Shown here piece by piece: positions 1 through 11,360 of a DNA stretch of 64,000 bases. The stretch is from the NCBI GenBank assembly GCA_930367215.1, contig OV884056.1, forward strand, positions 233,111,127-233,175,126, written 5' to 3'. The stretch is from Pollenia angustigena (taxonomy: Eukaryota > Arthropoda > Insecta > Diptera > Polleniidae). The position numbers were made by a program, and so were the translations under genes. The notes beneath the pieces are model-generated. The model was given only the letters and a program-made list of their open reading frames with translations. It had not been told where the DNA came from and did no database searches. Every line of letters begins with the position of its first letter. The stretch's first letter is position 1.

Positions 1-112
1 TTTAATATAATATACACATATTGTTTTTAATAAACTTTTAAAAACAAATTTTTTACTTATTTGTATCATACAAAATTTCCCCCCCCGTAAGGCTCAAGCT
101 GGATCCGCGCCT
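1..112. repeat. Repeat end with homopolymer C tract (copy 1)
   Basis: The segment matches 45545-45637 almost base for base: a run of A/T-rich sequence, a C homopolymer, then a conserved ending that reads GGATCCGCGCCTG here and GATCCGCGCCTG there. The C tract differs in length (8 here, about 17 there). This looks like the conserved edge of an interspersed repeat whose superfamily I cannot name. Confidence 0.55.
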
Positions 113-149
113 GCTATATTTAAATGGACACATAAGCATGATGTGTTTT

Positions 150-219
150 TAAATACTGTGGTGTAGGGTATCATATGGTCGGGCTTGACCGACTATACTT
201 TCTTACTTGTTTTTATAAT
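150..219 (-). repeat. INE-1-like repeat end, fragment
   Basis: The sequence GGTGTAGGGTATCATATGG followed by the CGGGCTTGACCG near-palindrome is the reverse complement of the left end of the copy at 1251-1911. Only one terminus is present. Confidence 0.6.
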
Positions 220-353
220 AAAATAAAAATTATTCTTTAAAAAGAAAAACCGCAAAAAAATTTTATGGCTAATGGCTAAACTCATTTTTTATTGGCTAAA
301 CAGGGTGAAAAATGGGTAAATCTAGCCACTAAATGGCTAAATTGGCAACACTG
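220..353. mobile_element. hAT element end (CAGTGTTGCCAA terminus)
   Basis: The segment ends at 353 in TTGGCAACACTG, the reverse complement of the terminus of the hAT element at 40868-42116. The subterminal 'ggctaaa' repeats are shared with that element. The left part is cut by the window edge or by other insertions, so no target duplication can be checked. Confidence 0.6.
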
Positions 354-1250
354 CCTAATGCCAACATAAATTTATTAGACCGATAAACTGTCCGTTAACA
401 ATTTTGGGTTTCTCAATAGACCGGCAAAAAAACATTGCTTTCAGTTGGCAACACCTGTAAAAATACATGTAAAAGTTTATAGTCAGCTAATTAAATTTAT
501 CTGTACGGAAAATAAATAGTTGGCAGAAGAGTGCTGGTTAGCTTTGTGACAGAATAAAAGCAAATGAGACATTTAGAAAACCAAATTTCTTTAATGTAAA
601 GTTTTTCGTTGGAAAAAAGATAATAGCGTAATGTGAAAACGGCCATTGGTATGTATTTTTTTACAATAATGATTCTTTTAACGGTCTAAGGAGGTCAATT
701 TGATGATTTGGACAGTTTTTTCCACCAAATTGTACGATTTTTTACCAATTTTATCTTGCAACGATAATTGTAGTCACAGTCTAATAGGTTTTTAAAAAAT
801 TTTACTTAAAAATCTGTAAATATACACATAAAAATATGAACATGGAAAATCAAACACTGCAAAGATTATATGCACTTCCTGCGGAAAAATGAGTATCGAG
901 GAAATAATTATCAAGATTTGGAAGCAGTTTAAGCAGTAAAATAAGGGTTTGTTTAAATATTCATTAAACCGACATATTTGAATTGTTAAAAATACTTAAA
1001 TTTGGCCCCTGCAGCGCCTAGGATATCCCTAGATGGATCAACCCGACTTTATTTGTATTATTTTTGTTTAACATACATACCTTACCGTTATCTCCATGCC
1101 TTAAGGGGGCTCTGATACAAAATGTTCAATACAGACTAGAAATATATGGGCAAATCCCAGAAACAGTCCACCAACCAAAAATTTTTCAAATGATTTTTTT
1201 TTAATGGAATATAAGAGCAGATGTATAATTTAATTTTTATATTAAAAACA
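354..1250. other. No gene seen; degenerate AT-rich DNA
   Basis: No coding region is supported. A short block at 1001-1052 (TTTGGCCCCTGCAGCGC...) is repeated at 7780-7840 inside the Transib element, so part of this stretch belongs to a dispersed repeat. Confidence 0.5.
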
Positions 1251-1911
1251 AGTAAGAAAGTATAGTCGGTCAAGCCCGACCATATGATACCCTACACCAC
1301 AGTATTAAAAAACACATCATGCTTATATGTCCATAAAAATATGGATTTATCTATGTTTATAAAAGTCATTAAAATCGGTTTAAAAGTTTGTGAGATGCAG
1401 AAATTATCCCCTACCTCCCCTTGTGGTCCTATTTTTGAAAAACTGTATAGCTTATGTGTCCATATGTTTTGAATTTCATTAAAATCGGTTTGGGAGGCAG
1501 AAATTGGCCCTATCTCCCCTCGTGGTCCTATGTTTTGAAAGCTGCATCCCTTTTGTGTCGATAAAGATATGGTTCTATGTATGTTTTAAATTTCATTAAA
1601 GTCGGTTTGATAGTTTCTGAGAGGACGAAATTTCCCCCTATCTTCCCTCGTGGTGCTACGATTTGGCCCATTTTCAATAGGCTTGGTCCTTGTGCCAATA
1701 AGAACCTATCCCCCAAATTTTATGAAATTAGCTCCAAAATCGCACAAGGTTACATGGACAGCCAGCCAGCCAGACATCGTTAGTTCGACTCAGAAAGTGA
1801 TTCTGAGTCGATCGTTATACTTTAAGGTGGGTCTAGAACCAATATTTTAAGGCGTTATACACATCAGCACAAATGCATAATACCCTCTCCACTATTGTGG
1901 TGTGGGTATAA
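1251..1911 (+). repeat. INE-1-like interspersed repeat, full-looking copy
   Basis: The copy begins with AAGTAAGAAAGTATAGTCGG and a GATACCCTACACCAC motif, and ends with a matching GTGGTGTGGGTATAA. It contains internal direct copies of a roughly 100-base unit (TTTCATTAAAATCGGTTTG, CGTGGTCCTA). The same organisation recurs at 27846-28544, and on the minus strand at 41449-41712. The paired 'TATACCC...GGGTATA' ends and the 'ACGGACATCGTTAGTTCGACTCAGAAAGTG' type segment (positions 1774-1803) resemble the INE-1/DINE class of non-autonomous Helitron-like repeats of flies. That class assignment is an inference. Short reading frames inside are not genes. Confidence 0.65.
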
Positions 1912-3135
1912 ATATGTATTTCAATGATCATTAATGCAATATTTTTTACCAAATCCTACCTCACTGCTGATTTCTTAATGTTATACTTGAATTTAGCATT
2001 ATTTTAGGTGATTTTTGTGCTTAAAATAGCACTTACAGCAGACTTATCAAAATATAAATTTCGTTAAAAAAAAAAGTTGATATTCATTAGTTAAGAAATT
2101 AGTTTAGGAAATGCAATTCATAAAAATATAATTTGTTTTGTTGAAATAAATAAAATATAATAATAAAATACTATTGTAGCGTAGCGTTATGTAGCCTGCG
2201 TAACAAAGGGTTCACGGCTTTTGTCAAAAAATCACAACATTTTTTGGCTGCAAATAAGTGCGTTTAGAATTCTCTTATAGTCATCTTTCTTTTAGGAATT
2301 ATAGTTTGTATACCTTGTCTGCCAAATTTGCTAAAAATTAGGAAAACGCCCTTCAACCTTTGAAGTTACTTCTTCTTTTTGTAGCGTGCGTCACAAAACT
2401 TTGTGATCAATTATTTCGCAACAAATGCTTGCTAAGAAATTATGATATTAATGTCACTAAACACTAAGACCAAAAAATGTTTATATTTCAACCAGAAAAC
2501 GCGTGCGAATGTAGCGTTCGTCAGGCAGGTTTTGCCCATATTGAAGAAAAAGTCCCATAACCGCCCAGAAGTCGCCCGTAGGTGGATATAATGTATCACC
2601 GACCTCAATAAGTTTTTTGTCCTTAATGATTTCTCGAGACATACTTGCCATTTATCACCCCTTCTTAGGGAGACTCCCATACAAATATTGCGTTTTGTGA
2701 AATTTTTGATTTAATTAAACTTTTTCATCTTTTGTGCATAAAATCAAAAGTTGTTAACAGCTTTTAATGACGTATGTCTTGTTTTGTTTGCAACTTGGTT
2801 TTTATATGTCTGGGAAAAAATATAAGTATTGCTGAATTTTCATATTTTTTATGAATTTTTAACAAACAAAAAATTTCTTAAACGACTGCGCATATTAGAA
2901 AAAAGTTCAAGTTTATTTTAAGGAAATTTTATTGCGGAGTTTCGGTTTTTTAAATAATTTCAATAAATTAAACCGCTTTTGAGTTACGCAAATATATATT
3001 GTGCAACATCCTTCATTTTCAAACAAGAGCTTGACTAAAAAACGGTAAGCATCACTGGATTCAGCGTGCCCGAATTAGGTTAAAACGCCAGGTGCATAGC
3101 TTGTCTGTTTTTTCAACTAGGACAGTGTTATTAAA
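1912..3135. repeat. Dispersed repeat family R, degenerate copy
   Basis: Segments at 2700-2810 and 2935-3100 (TTTTGAGTTACGC, GTGCAACATCCTT, AGCATCACTGGATTCAGCG) recur at 7845-8035, 33835-34190, 34310-34520 and 35080-35215. In the 31-35 kb element this sequence forms inverted arms. No open gene is supported. The family is unnamed. Confidence 0.55.
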
Positions 3136-3983
3136 AGATTCATAAAAGCCCAATCCTGCCCATTCCTGCCCACTCCTGACATATTTAAGAACTTACTGGA
3201 GGATTTAATATAGCACTCTTACTTATTTTTAAAGTATATTAAAGTAAGTTTATACAGAAAAAAAAACTACAGAGCTTTGCCTTTACTATATATATTTAAA
3301 CATTAATTTTTTCAGTTAGGGCTTTATCATTTTCTTAGACACTGTACTGCTTGGTAGGTATTCATAAATAACTGTTTTGTTTAAAAAAACTATTGAAAAC
3401 AAAAGCAAAGAAATAGAATTGAAAAATGGATTTAAAATAAACATGCACTTGCTTAGCAAAATGCCAACAAGAGAAAAGCACTTCATAATTTACATATGAC
3501 TCGAGGGTTGATAATCAATTAAAAAAATTCAGTAAACCCTCTGTAATTTAATAAATTGAGACTTAAGTAGAAACCTTAAGTAGTTGTCTTTTCCTCGAAT
3601 GAAAATCAAAAAAGAGCAACAGTCAGCTGACAGTAATTTAAGTTTTAATAAATTTAATTAAAATACTATTGGGGGATTCACAAGGTGTCTAACACAAATA
3701 AATTTTATTTTGTTTGTTTACTAAACATCAGAGTCCAAAGCCGATATATTTTGACGCCGCAAGTGTTTTGTTGCAGAAATTGCTAGCCGCAAATTAGATT
3801 CGGATATAAGCCGGATAAAACTATACCATCAACGGCGAAGGCTACAAAAACTAAAGCGGATTCGGTCAGCTGTTCAGCGCAGGCCGCTTCTGGTTTAATA
3901 ACGACTGCACAATAAATATAGAAAGCAAAGATCTATTAATTTAAGCCACTTTTTGTTTACAAAGCAACAACAATATTTTTAAA
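3136..3983. other. No gene established; short GC-richer coding-like patch
   Basis: Most of the stretch is AT-rich and featureless. At about 3770-3900 a GC-richer patch preceded by TTGTTGCAG reads openly on the plus strand as a basic, Arg/Lys/Leu-rich peptide of about 43 residues (contains KLYHQRRRLQKLKR). This could be a transposon coding remnant or chance; no start, splice partner or family was recognised. Confidence 0.25.
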
Positions 3984-4720
3984 CTCGAATTGTAGTTGTA
4001 AGTGGGTAAAAGAAAAAAAAAAAAACAAAATTAAAAACAAATTGTTTCATTCTATTGTCTTCGCAAGAAAACAACAAAAACAACCAATTTGGCAATTCAG
4101 TTTTCTGCACGGGCACATGCAAGTATATTATCAAAGTTATTTACGGGAATACAAAATTTATTATCAAGATTTTCGTATGGCGTGCTAAATTCCCAATTTT
4201 TCATATTTGATAAATACACTAAAATTTATTGTTGAGGGAAAGCTAGCTTCTATGCGCATTTCACTGCAAAATTGGTTTTTTTGTTGTTTTCTTGCGAAGA
4301 CAATAGAATGAAACAATTTGTTTTTTAATTTTGTTTTTTTCTTTTTACCCACTTACAACTACAATACGAGTCGGAAAGAACCCAACCAATTGTAGGGGGA
4401 TGTAAGAAAATATAAACTCACTGTTTATTGTTGGTGTTTTGTTTAAGCTTTGATATTGTTACAAGTAAGACTTTGAGTGTTTAAAATTCTTATTTGCTTT
4501 AGGGTTTTATTTGTATAATATTTTTGGCTTTTCTAAAATCTTTGGAAAAGGTTTCCTGATGATCTGGCCTAAGCAACCAGTGAAATGCGCATAGAAGCTA
4601 GCTTTCCCTCAACAATAAATTTTAGTGTATTTATCAAATATGAAAAATTGGGAATTTAGCACGTCATACGAAAATCTTGATAATAAATTTTGTATTCCCG
4701 TAAATAACTTTGATAATATT
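3984..4720. mobile_element. Composite inverted-repeat element 'X'
   Basis: Two overlapping palindromes are visible. Arms 4134-4266 and 4578-4720 (about 135 bp; end TATTATCAAAG) are near-perfect inverted copies. Separately, 3984-4085 and 4280-4370 are inverted copies (GTAGTTGTAAGTGGGTAAA). Parts recur at 51938-52140 (minus), 58182-58667 (plus) and 6170-6262 (minus), so this is a mobile family rather than a unique palindrome. There is no coding capacity. The superfamily is unknown because no clear target duplication flanks it. Confidence 0.6.
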
Positions 4721-4823
4721 TTTAAACGTTTTTTAAACCTTTTTCCAAAGAATTGGAAAAAAACTAAAGATATAATACAAAACAAACTGTAAAACGAATG
4801 AGAGTTACAAATGTTCAAGTCTT

Positions 4824-5582
4824 AAGCTGGGATCACACGATTGCCGCAATACACCAATTTTCACACTTTTTAATACAACAATCGTGTGACTGTACAACCA
4901 AATGGCTCATGTGCCAATCGAGGACAATATTGTGATTACTTTTACCAATCAAATGCAACCCTGCTACGGCAATCGTGTGACTGTTTGCTATGGAATAATA
5001 ACAAAAATGCACCAATATTTATTGTGTTCTTGTGCGGCAATTAAACAACACAATTCGCGCCAATATTTGCCATTTTTGTATTAAATTTACTTTTTAGTGT
5101 TTCTTTTTGTAATTAATAAAGATAAATATGAATTTATTTATTATGCGTTATACTTTTTTTTTAATTATTTCTATTAACGAAATATGTATGTTCACAAGCA
5201 TAAAAAAATAAGTATTATTTCTTTTACAGATATTTGTCTTTAACATTTCACATATTTTTTTTTTTAAATATTTCAAATAAAAGTATTCAACAAAAATTTG
5301 TTTAAATATACTTATGATAACATTTTCTTTCTTTTTTAATGAACAAACCAAAAACTGTTTTCGCAGTCTACACAAGTAGGACCAATCGTGTGACTGTGCT
5401 GCGGCAACTTTTGTACCAATTTCGCGTTGTACCAACTAGCAGAAATTAAATTTGTTTAAAACAGAGCAATTGTGTGATTTCAGAATATTTGGTTGGTACA
5501 ATTTCATTATTGTGCGTCAATAAAGCACAATCAAAATTGTGTCATATTGGTGCATTTGCGGCAATCGTGTGATCCCAGCTTT
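4824..5582. mobile_element. MITE with AAGCTGGGATCACACGATTG termini
   Basis: A terminal inverted repeat of about 24 bp, starting AAGCTGGGATCACACGATTG, bounds a 759-bp element without coding capacity. The terminal motif CAATCGTGTGACTGT is repeated inside at about 4880, 4970 and 5383. A flanking TTA on the left and a near match on the right suggest a PIF/Harbinger-like 3-bp duplication, which is weaker than for the AGGCTCAGTTAG family. Confidence 0.65.
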
Positions 5583-6261
5583 TAACTTAAGTTTTTTCTT
5601 CTATCTTTTTCCTTCCCAGAGTATTTCATATAGTTTCCTTTCATTTTTAAAACAAAAATGTAACTAAAATTTAAAATTTTAAAAATGTAACTAACGTTGA
5701 GTCAACTAGAACTTTAGCAACAATTTGTATGAAATTGTTTCTGACGTTTAAAATAATTTTATTTAGTTTTGGATGAAAATTTTAACAACATGTTTACAAA
5801 AATAAAATAAATGCATAATATTGTTGTGGATAAAATTTGCAAACGGTTTCTTGATGAAAAGTGTGTGTAGTTACAAGAGAAATTGTTGCTCTATTATGAA
5901 CACCAAGTGAAAATGTTTTTTTGATTGTGAACGGAGCTTTACTTGCAAACGATATTAAAGCCCGTAATTTCTACAAAAAGATATTTAGCTTTGTAAAGAT
6001 GTATATGGTTTTCATAAATTTAAAACGTATTTCTTACCAAAAGTTAAAGTGAAGTGTCGATTTTCGATAGTTAATTTAAGTAGGCCAAATTGACGTTTAA
6101 ATTAAAACAATTTAATTTACCGGATAGGTAAAGATACGAACACGGCCAGATATCTTTTTGTAGAAATAACGGGCATTATACAAAACACCAACAACAAACA
6201 GTGAGTTTATCTTCTCTTACAGTCCCCCACAATTGGTTGGGGTTTTTTTTCGACTCGAATT
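5583..6261. other. No gene seen
   Basis: AT-rich DNA. The only recognisable part is 6170-6262, a minus-strand fragment of element X (ACAGTGAGTTTATCTT, CCACAATTGG). Confidence 0.45.
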
Positions 6262-6271
6262 GTAATTGCGT

Positions 6272-6885
6272 AATTATGGCGATTTCTTTTCTGAGAAAAA
6301 TGTTTCATTAATGTTACATGTTCTACACTTTTGTGTTCGTTTGTACAAAAACTACAACTGTGGGAAAAATTTTCAAGTTCTTTTGTGAATATGTTGACGA
6401 AAAACATGCAAAACATGTTGCATATTTTACCCTTACTTTTACTTAAGGTGCTCAAACTGCCCTGTTCTACAAATCTGGTACTTACTACTTTCTTTGTACA
6501 ACAAATGCTTTATTTTGTTTATCATAATTCATACCGCTCATAATTTTGTAAATAATTTGTTTTAAAACAAAATATAAAAATATTTACACATTCAAATTAA
6601 AAAAAGTCTATTTATATTATAATCATTTTAATTTTTCTAAAGCATTAGTGATGTCAATATTTGTTTTCAAGCCCTAATAGCGTGCAGATACCGCTCAAAT
6701 AGCTTTAAAAATCGCTCATAAAGTACATTAATGATGAAAGTGTAATAGTTGTAAATAAAAGCAGCTAATTGTGTTCTATTGGAATTGCACAGCATGTAAC
6801 ACTTCCAGTGATTATAGGTAACATTAGAAAATGTTACATGTATATACTGTAACATATTTTTCTCAGAAAAGAAATCGCCATTAGT
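6272..6885. mobile_element. Inverted-repeat MITE (TAATGGCGATTTCTTTTC ends)
   Basis: The arms at about 6272-6345 and 6815-6885 are inverted copies (ATGGCGATTTCTTTTCTGAG...), with the subterminal GTTACATG also mirrored. No coding sequence is supported inside. Confidence 0.55.
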
Positions 6886-6908
6886 TACAATATAGGATAA
6901 ATAAAACA

Positions 6909-8890
6909 GATATCACCAGCTTCACCTATTACAGCAGATATTGTGATGGAAAAACTTTTCGATACATGCATAGGAAACCTGCCAAAAAAACCGAAAATCT
7001 TGACAAAATATGTGGACGATTTATTTAGTATAGTACCAGAGTTGGAAATAAAGGTGATCATGAATAGTTAAAATAGCTTTCACTGCAACATAAAGTTTAC
7101 GATGGAAAAAGAAATAGACTCCAGACTATCAATTCTGAATACGTTGGTAATACGGGACGGTTATCAGTTAAAAATATAATGGTTCCAAAAACCAACGGCG
7201 CACAGTAGCGCCCGTAGAGCAAACGAGGTTGCAAAAATCAAAATTTTCATGAGCACCGACGAAGTTTTGAATAAACTCATGTTATAGGAAACTTTTCAAC
7301 GATTTCAAATCTGCCACTCTTAATAATATCACATTTTTAGTTTAGAAGATATAGCCGTTCAAAGTTGACCGACTTTCGGTTTTCAAAAAAACACACAATT
7401 TTTAGTAAATTTGTTGCGATTTCAGGTGTAATATCACGAAAAATAGGTAACGAATCGCCTTATTTTTTGTTTGTATTGATTGATGCATTTATTAAATGTG
7501 TAATGATAAAAAAAAAATGAACTGTTTGCTTTGTGTTTCTCCTGGTAAATCACTATTTAAAAACTATCCGTTTTTTCACTATTTTTCAACTTTGACGGAA
7601 AATAACAAAAATCTATATTTTTCTATATTTGCCATATTTGCAAAATCTGTTCTTTGATTATTTCTTTACATAATTCAAAAATTTTATCTGCCCGTACGTG
7701 CCCGTTTGGCTTCTAGAGGTAAAAAAGGTTAAAAAGACATGGTTGCCATACTAATATTGCGGTTTAATAAAATTCTTTAATTTGGCCCCTACAGCGCGTA
7801 GGATGCTCCTAGATGGGTCAAATGTATGACCAACCCCACTTTATTATTTATTGCCGAATTTCGGTTTTTTTAGTTATTTCAATAAACTAAACCATTTTTG
7901 AGTTACGCGAATATATGCTGTGCAGCGCCTTACATTTTCGAAATAACGGTATATCTTGAAAACAAGAGCTAATTTAAAAAAACGGTTAGCACCACTGAAT
8001 TCAGCGTCCCCAATTAGGGTGAAATGCCAGGTGCGCGGCATTCGAGTTATCGAGTATTCGAGTTATTCGAGTTATTGAAGAAATAAGCTCAACACATTCG
8101 GCTAATTCGGCGAAATTATGACATTTTGAGTATGACATAACTTTTGAAAAAAAAATTTTAAAATTTTTTTTCGTTCATATATGTTCCTTATAAGATAAAA
8201 GGAACATTCTCACCAAATTTCATTAAAATCGGAAGGGGTCGTGTCCCACTCTTGGTCGTTTTGACATGGAATTACCCATATACCGAAAATACAGAAAATT
8301 GAAAAAATAAATTTAAAAAAAAAAAATTTTTTTTTTTAATTTGTTGGGTAATAATTTAGAACCCTAAAGAAAAAAAAAATAAAAACAATCTAAAAATGTA
8401 AAAATAATTTTTTTTTAGGTACCATAAAATTGATTTTTCTACTAATTTTAACTTTGATAACCCATAAGTAGGCCCCTACACAGCGTAGCACCCTTTTCAA
8501 ATGCACATTTCATAGGCTGAACAGTTATCTATCATATGCTGTTTAAACTGTTCAATTACCTTATTCGGTTCAAAAGATATGATTTTTGCAACGAAAAAAC
8601 TCAAATGGCGCCACTGTGCGGCGTCTGGATTTTTTCTCGAGGAATCCAAAAAGAGTTATGGTAAATACGGCTAACAATCTAATAAAAAGAATTCTTAATA
8701 AAAAGCGATGAGGAGTTCCATAAGAAAAATAAAGGAAAAACTTAATCCCAAAAACATTAGAACCAACGAAAGTCCCAACATTTATAAAGCTTTAACTTAT
8801 GTTCCTAAAAATTTTCTTAAATATACATTTTGCTTGAACGAAGCTACACATATACATATTAATAATAACTTATTTTTGGCTTGGACGAGA
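6909..8890 (+). pseudogene. Penelope-like element reverse transcriptase remnant, split by Transib
   Basis: Reading 6909-7195 on the plus strand gives ITADIVMEKLFDTCIGNLPK, then KYVDDLF (the reverse transcriptase catalytic box), then LSILNTLVIRDG and WFQKPT. This order is typical of Penelope-like elements, where YVDD is followed by a 'FLD..I...KPT' block. After a 1.4-kb insertion the frame resumes at 8624: DFFSRNPKRVMVNTANNLIK, then KALTYVPKNF. Stops and frameshifts are present and neither the N-terminal part nor the GIY-YIG endonuclease is seen. Such elements replicate by reverse transcription; this copy is dead. The join at codons for KPT-A-S-G restores the expected family spacing, which supports the insertion model. 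Confidence 0.75.
7201..8618. mobile_element. Non-autonomous Transib element with RSS-like ends
   Basis: The element is flanked by a perfect 5-bp duplication CGGCG (7196-7200 and 8619-8623), the GC-rich type favoured by Transib. The left end reads CACAGTA, a 23-bp spacer, then GCAAAAATC (7231-7239). The right end, read inward, is CACAGTG, a 22-bp spacer, then GCAAAAATC. These correspond to the heptamer and nonamer of V(D)J recombination signals; Transib is the known relative of RAG1. The 1418-bp interior has no transposase, only dispersed repeat R (about 7780-8040) and low-complexity DNA. It sits inside the Penelope remnant. Confidence 0.8.
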
Positions 8891-9381
8891 ATCATGCAAA
8901 ATGTTCTTCTTTTCTTTGTCATGTAACGAAGATTCAAGAAACACACACCCACACATACTCATTCACAAATTTTTTTTATCGAAACCATGAACGCAGCAGG
9001 ATGGCTGTCAAAAAGAAGTTCAAAACGTAAAAATATATTTTCTACACCCAACAAGAAAGAATGAGAAAAAAGTCTAACAGGACATACAAATGCACCTTTA
9101 AGGACTCCATGGCTGACATTTACATTAAAAAGCTGAGGCATGAATTAAAAAAAGAAAACAAAAGTGAAAAAGAACGACAAATGTAGCACGCAACAAAAGA
9201 CGGCGTGAAAGGAGTAGAAATTGCGTTAAAAAAAAAAGAATTCAAAAGAAAGCGTTGCAGCACAAATGTAAAAAGTATGTGAAGCTCAACAATAAAAAAA
9301 AAAAAATTTATCAAAGGGTAGTGTGAAGATTAAGATACCTTCAAACAAGCATATAAAAAAATGTATTATGCATGTGGTGCA
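8891..9381. other. No gene seen
   Basis: AT-rich DNA with a CACACACCCACACA patch near 8940. No open frame with protein-like composition was supported. Confidence 0.4.
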
Positions 9382-9989
9382 CATTGGGTGCCATGCATAA
9401 AACGCGAGCTTGAGCTCTGACTCGATTTTTTGAATAAAAGGTGCTTGTCGTATGCACAATAAAATTTGATGCATTGCTTTTACTCACTGCTCACGTTTGA
9501 TCTCGTCTTGCTCAGTTTGAACTAAGTTAGATGAGCTTTGCTCAAATTTTGTTGAGCCTGCCTTATAGTTGACTCGCGTACACTAAAAAGGAATCATGGC
9601 TGAATATTTTGTGCCACAAAGAAATACAAAATGTTTTTAACAGCGTCAAACAAATTTAGCAAGTGATACTAAAAAATTATACAGGTTTGTATTCTTAATT
9701 ATTAATTTTATAATCACAGATATTGGAGTCCATCAAACGTACAGTTGTCATCATTGGTTCCAAGATAGAGATGAACTGTAAACAAACAAACGAAGAGCAA
9801 AATAAGAATTCGATTACGGTATACTTACCTGGAAATTTGTTTGTTGAGGGAGTAAAATTAGCACAAAGCAATTGTGAAAAATCCGTTTCCCAGTTTTTAA
9901 TTCAAGTCTTTTTTATTTTTTATGTGACATTTTTTATATACATACTTATTTTTATATTTTTCCCCGTTAATTCAATGCCAAATTTTTGC

Positions 9990-10178
9990 TTAATTTCTGT
10001 TACATACGTATGTTTCTATCGTTTGTTTTTTTTTTATTTTTAATGCTTGGTAATTGATCTTTTCTAGTAAATATTTATTTTGTTTTATTTTTTCTACTAA
10101 AAATTTTGAAATGTCGTCAGTTTCTATTTTATTATTATTATTTGATTCTACTTCTTCCTCACCTTCACTTGACGACAT
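9990..10178 (-). pseudogene. Possible transposon accessory protein N-terminus, 62 residues
   Basis: The predicted protein starts MSSSEGEEEVESNNNN, an acidic Ser/Glu-rich leader, followed by a helical KFLVEKIKQNKYLLEKINYQ segment, then a stop. The initiator context (GCAAACATGTCG) is acceptable. The helical part resembles the starts of small Myb/SANT- or MADF-like proteins carried by PIF/Harbinger elements, but this is only an impression. It may be a first exon or a truncated gene. It lies inside the TIR element, which supports a transposon origin. Confidence 0.3.
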
Positions 10179-10303
10179 GTTTGCAATTCAATAACAATTT
10201 GACGTTTGTTCTCCCTTTGCTCAAGTTATTGCAATTGGCTTGAACTCATTTTTATGCATACGAAATTGAGCAAAAGCTGTTGCTGTTTGATCGAACGCGA
10301 CTA

Positions 10304-10456
10304 ATGCTGTGTACACACTATGCAACACGTTTACGCAATCCAGTGAATTAAATTCATTTTCATTCATTTCAGATTGCATACACATCAAAACGCTTTGATA
10401 TTTTGAGGTTGCATTGAAACAGTTTCCATGCAGGTTGCACTGTGTGTACCCAGCAT
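10304..10456. mobile_element. 153-bp MITE, ATGCTG(T/G)GTACACAC termini
   Basis: The imperfect terminal inverted repeats ATGCTGTGTACACACTATGC and ATGCTGGGTACACACAGTGC are flanked by TA on both sides. A TA duplication fits Tc1/mariner-type MITEs, although TAA/TTA cannot be excluded because the ends are palindromic there. It is nested in the 9382-10520 element. Confidence 0.65.
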
Positions 10457-11118
10457 TACGAGCAATTGCTCACCTGCCTCAACTCAGCCCTTTTGCTCGT
10501 TTTTATGCATGAGACCCATTGTTTTTTTCCTGCCTATAAAATTTTTTTAAAAGGAAATATGAAATAAATATTTGTTTTTTTAAATGCATGTTGGAGCCCA
10601 AATAATCAAAAAGATATATATAGGGGCGAAACTTAATTGTATTTATTTTTTTTTTTTTTTTGTTTCCCAGAGAGAGCGGCGCACACTGGTTCAAGAGCGG
10701 CATTAATAAATTTTTCTCATGTCTGCTGATCTACCTTTTTTCACAGTTTGTAATAAACACTCTAGTTATCATGTATCCAAAATATTAGGCTTATATCTTT
10801 ATTACTTTTTTGTCCAGAGACATTCAAATTTTTTTCAGCTGTGATTATAATTGGCATTGGTTTTTGTGATTAAAGCTTATTAGTTTTTTTTTTTTAATTT
10901 CTTACTGTGATTTTTAGTTGTGTTTTAATGATTATAGCTAATTCATTTATTGTTTATGAAGTGACAAAAAGAAGAAAATTATTTAAAATATGGAGAGTCT
11001 TCAGTTATCTTATTATGAAATTTTTTAACTTTTATTAGATTGTGATACGAATATTGATGTAGTTTGCGATATTATTTCAACTAATAACACCAATTTATCA
11101 ATTATCAGGCTGTAGGAA

Positions 11119-11310
11119 ATATCGCCCAAAGAAAAATGGCCCAAAAAAAAAATGAAAAATCGCCCAAATGAAGAATCGCCCAAGCGAACATGAAAAATGA
11201 CCCAAAAAGGTAAATATGAAATTTTGCCCAAAAAAAACGAAAAAGGGCCCAAAAAGAAAATGAAAAATGACCCAAAAAGCAAAAACGAATTTTTCCCAAA
11301 AATAAAAAAA
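11119..11310. repeat. Degenerate minisatellite (CCCAAAAA units)
   Basis: Irregular units of about 20-35 bases built on 'gcccaaaaaaaaatgaaaaat' (11139-11300) are repeated. Long minus-strand frames rich in Phe, Gly and Leu across this region are translation artefacts of the repeat. It lies within the Transib, upstream of the recognisable transposase. Confidence 0.6.
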
Positions 11311-11360
11311 AAAAAAAATACCTAATTTGCAAAAAAGTGTTTATTATTCATATAAATTTA

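Larger units (their letters stand above)
9382..10520. mobile_element. TIR element with CATGCATAAAA/CGAGC ends
   Basis: The left end (9383-9412; CATTGGGTGCCATGCATAAA) is mirrored at the right end (about 10493-10520; TTTTTATGCATGAGACCCA). The interior is rich in TTGAGC/GCTCAA motifs near both ends. It carries a short acidic reading frame (9990-10178, minus) and a nested 153-bp MITE. The flanking duplication could not be resolved, so the superfamily is unassigned. Confidence 0.5.

Noticed and set aside
9723..10043. 106-residue plus-strand frame ending in a Phe/Ile-rich segment
   Set aside because: The hydrophobic end is a translation of T runs; it lies in a TIR element and shows no homology I recognise.
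11025..11332. Overlapping minus-strand frames rich in Phe, Gly and Leu (e.g. FFLGPFSFFLGK)
   Set aside because: They are translations of a degenerate CCCAAAAA minisatellite and have no start, domain or codon structure of a gene.
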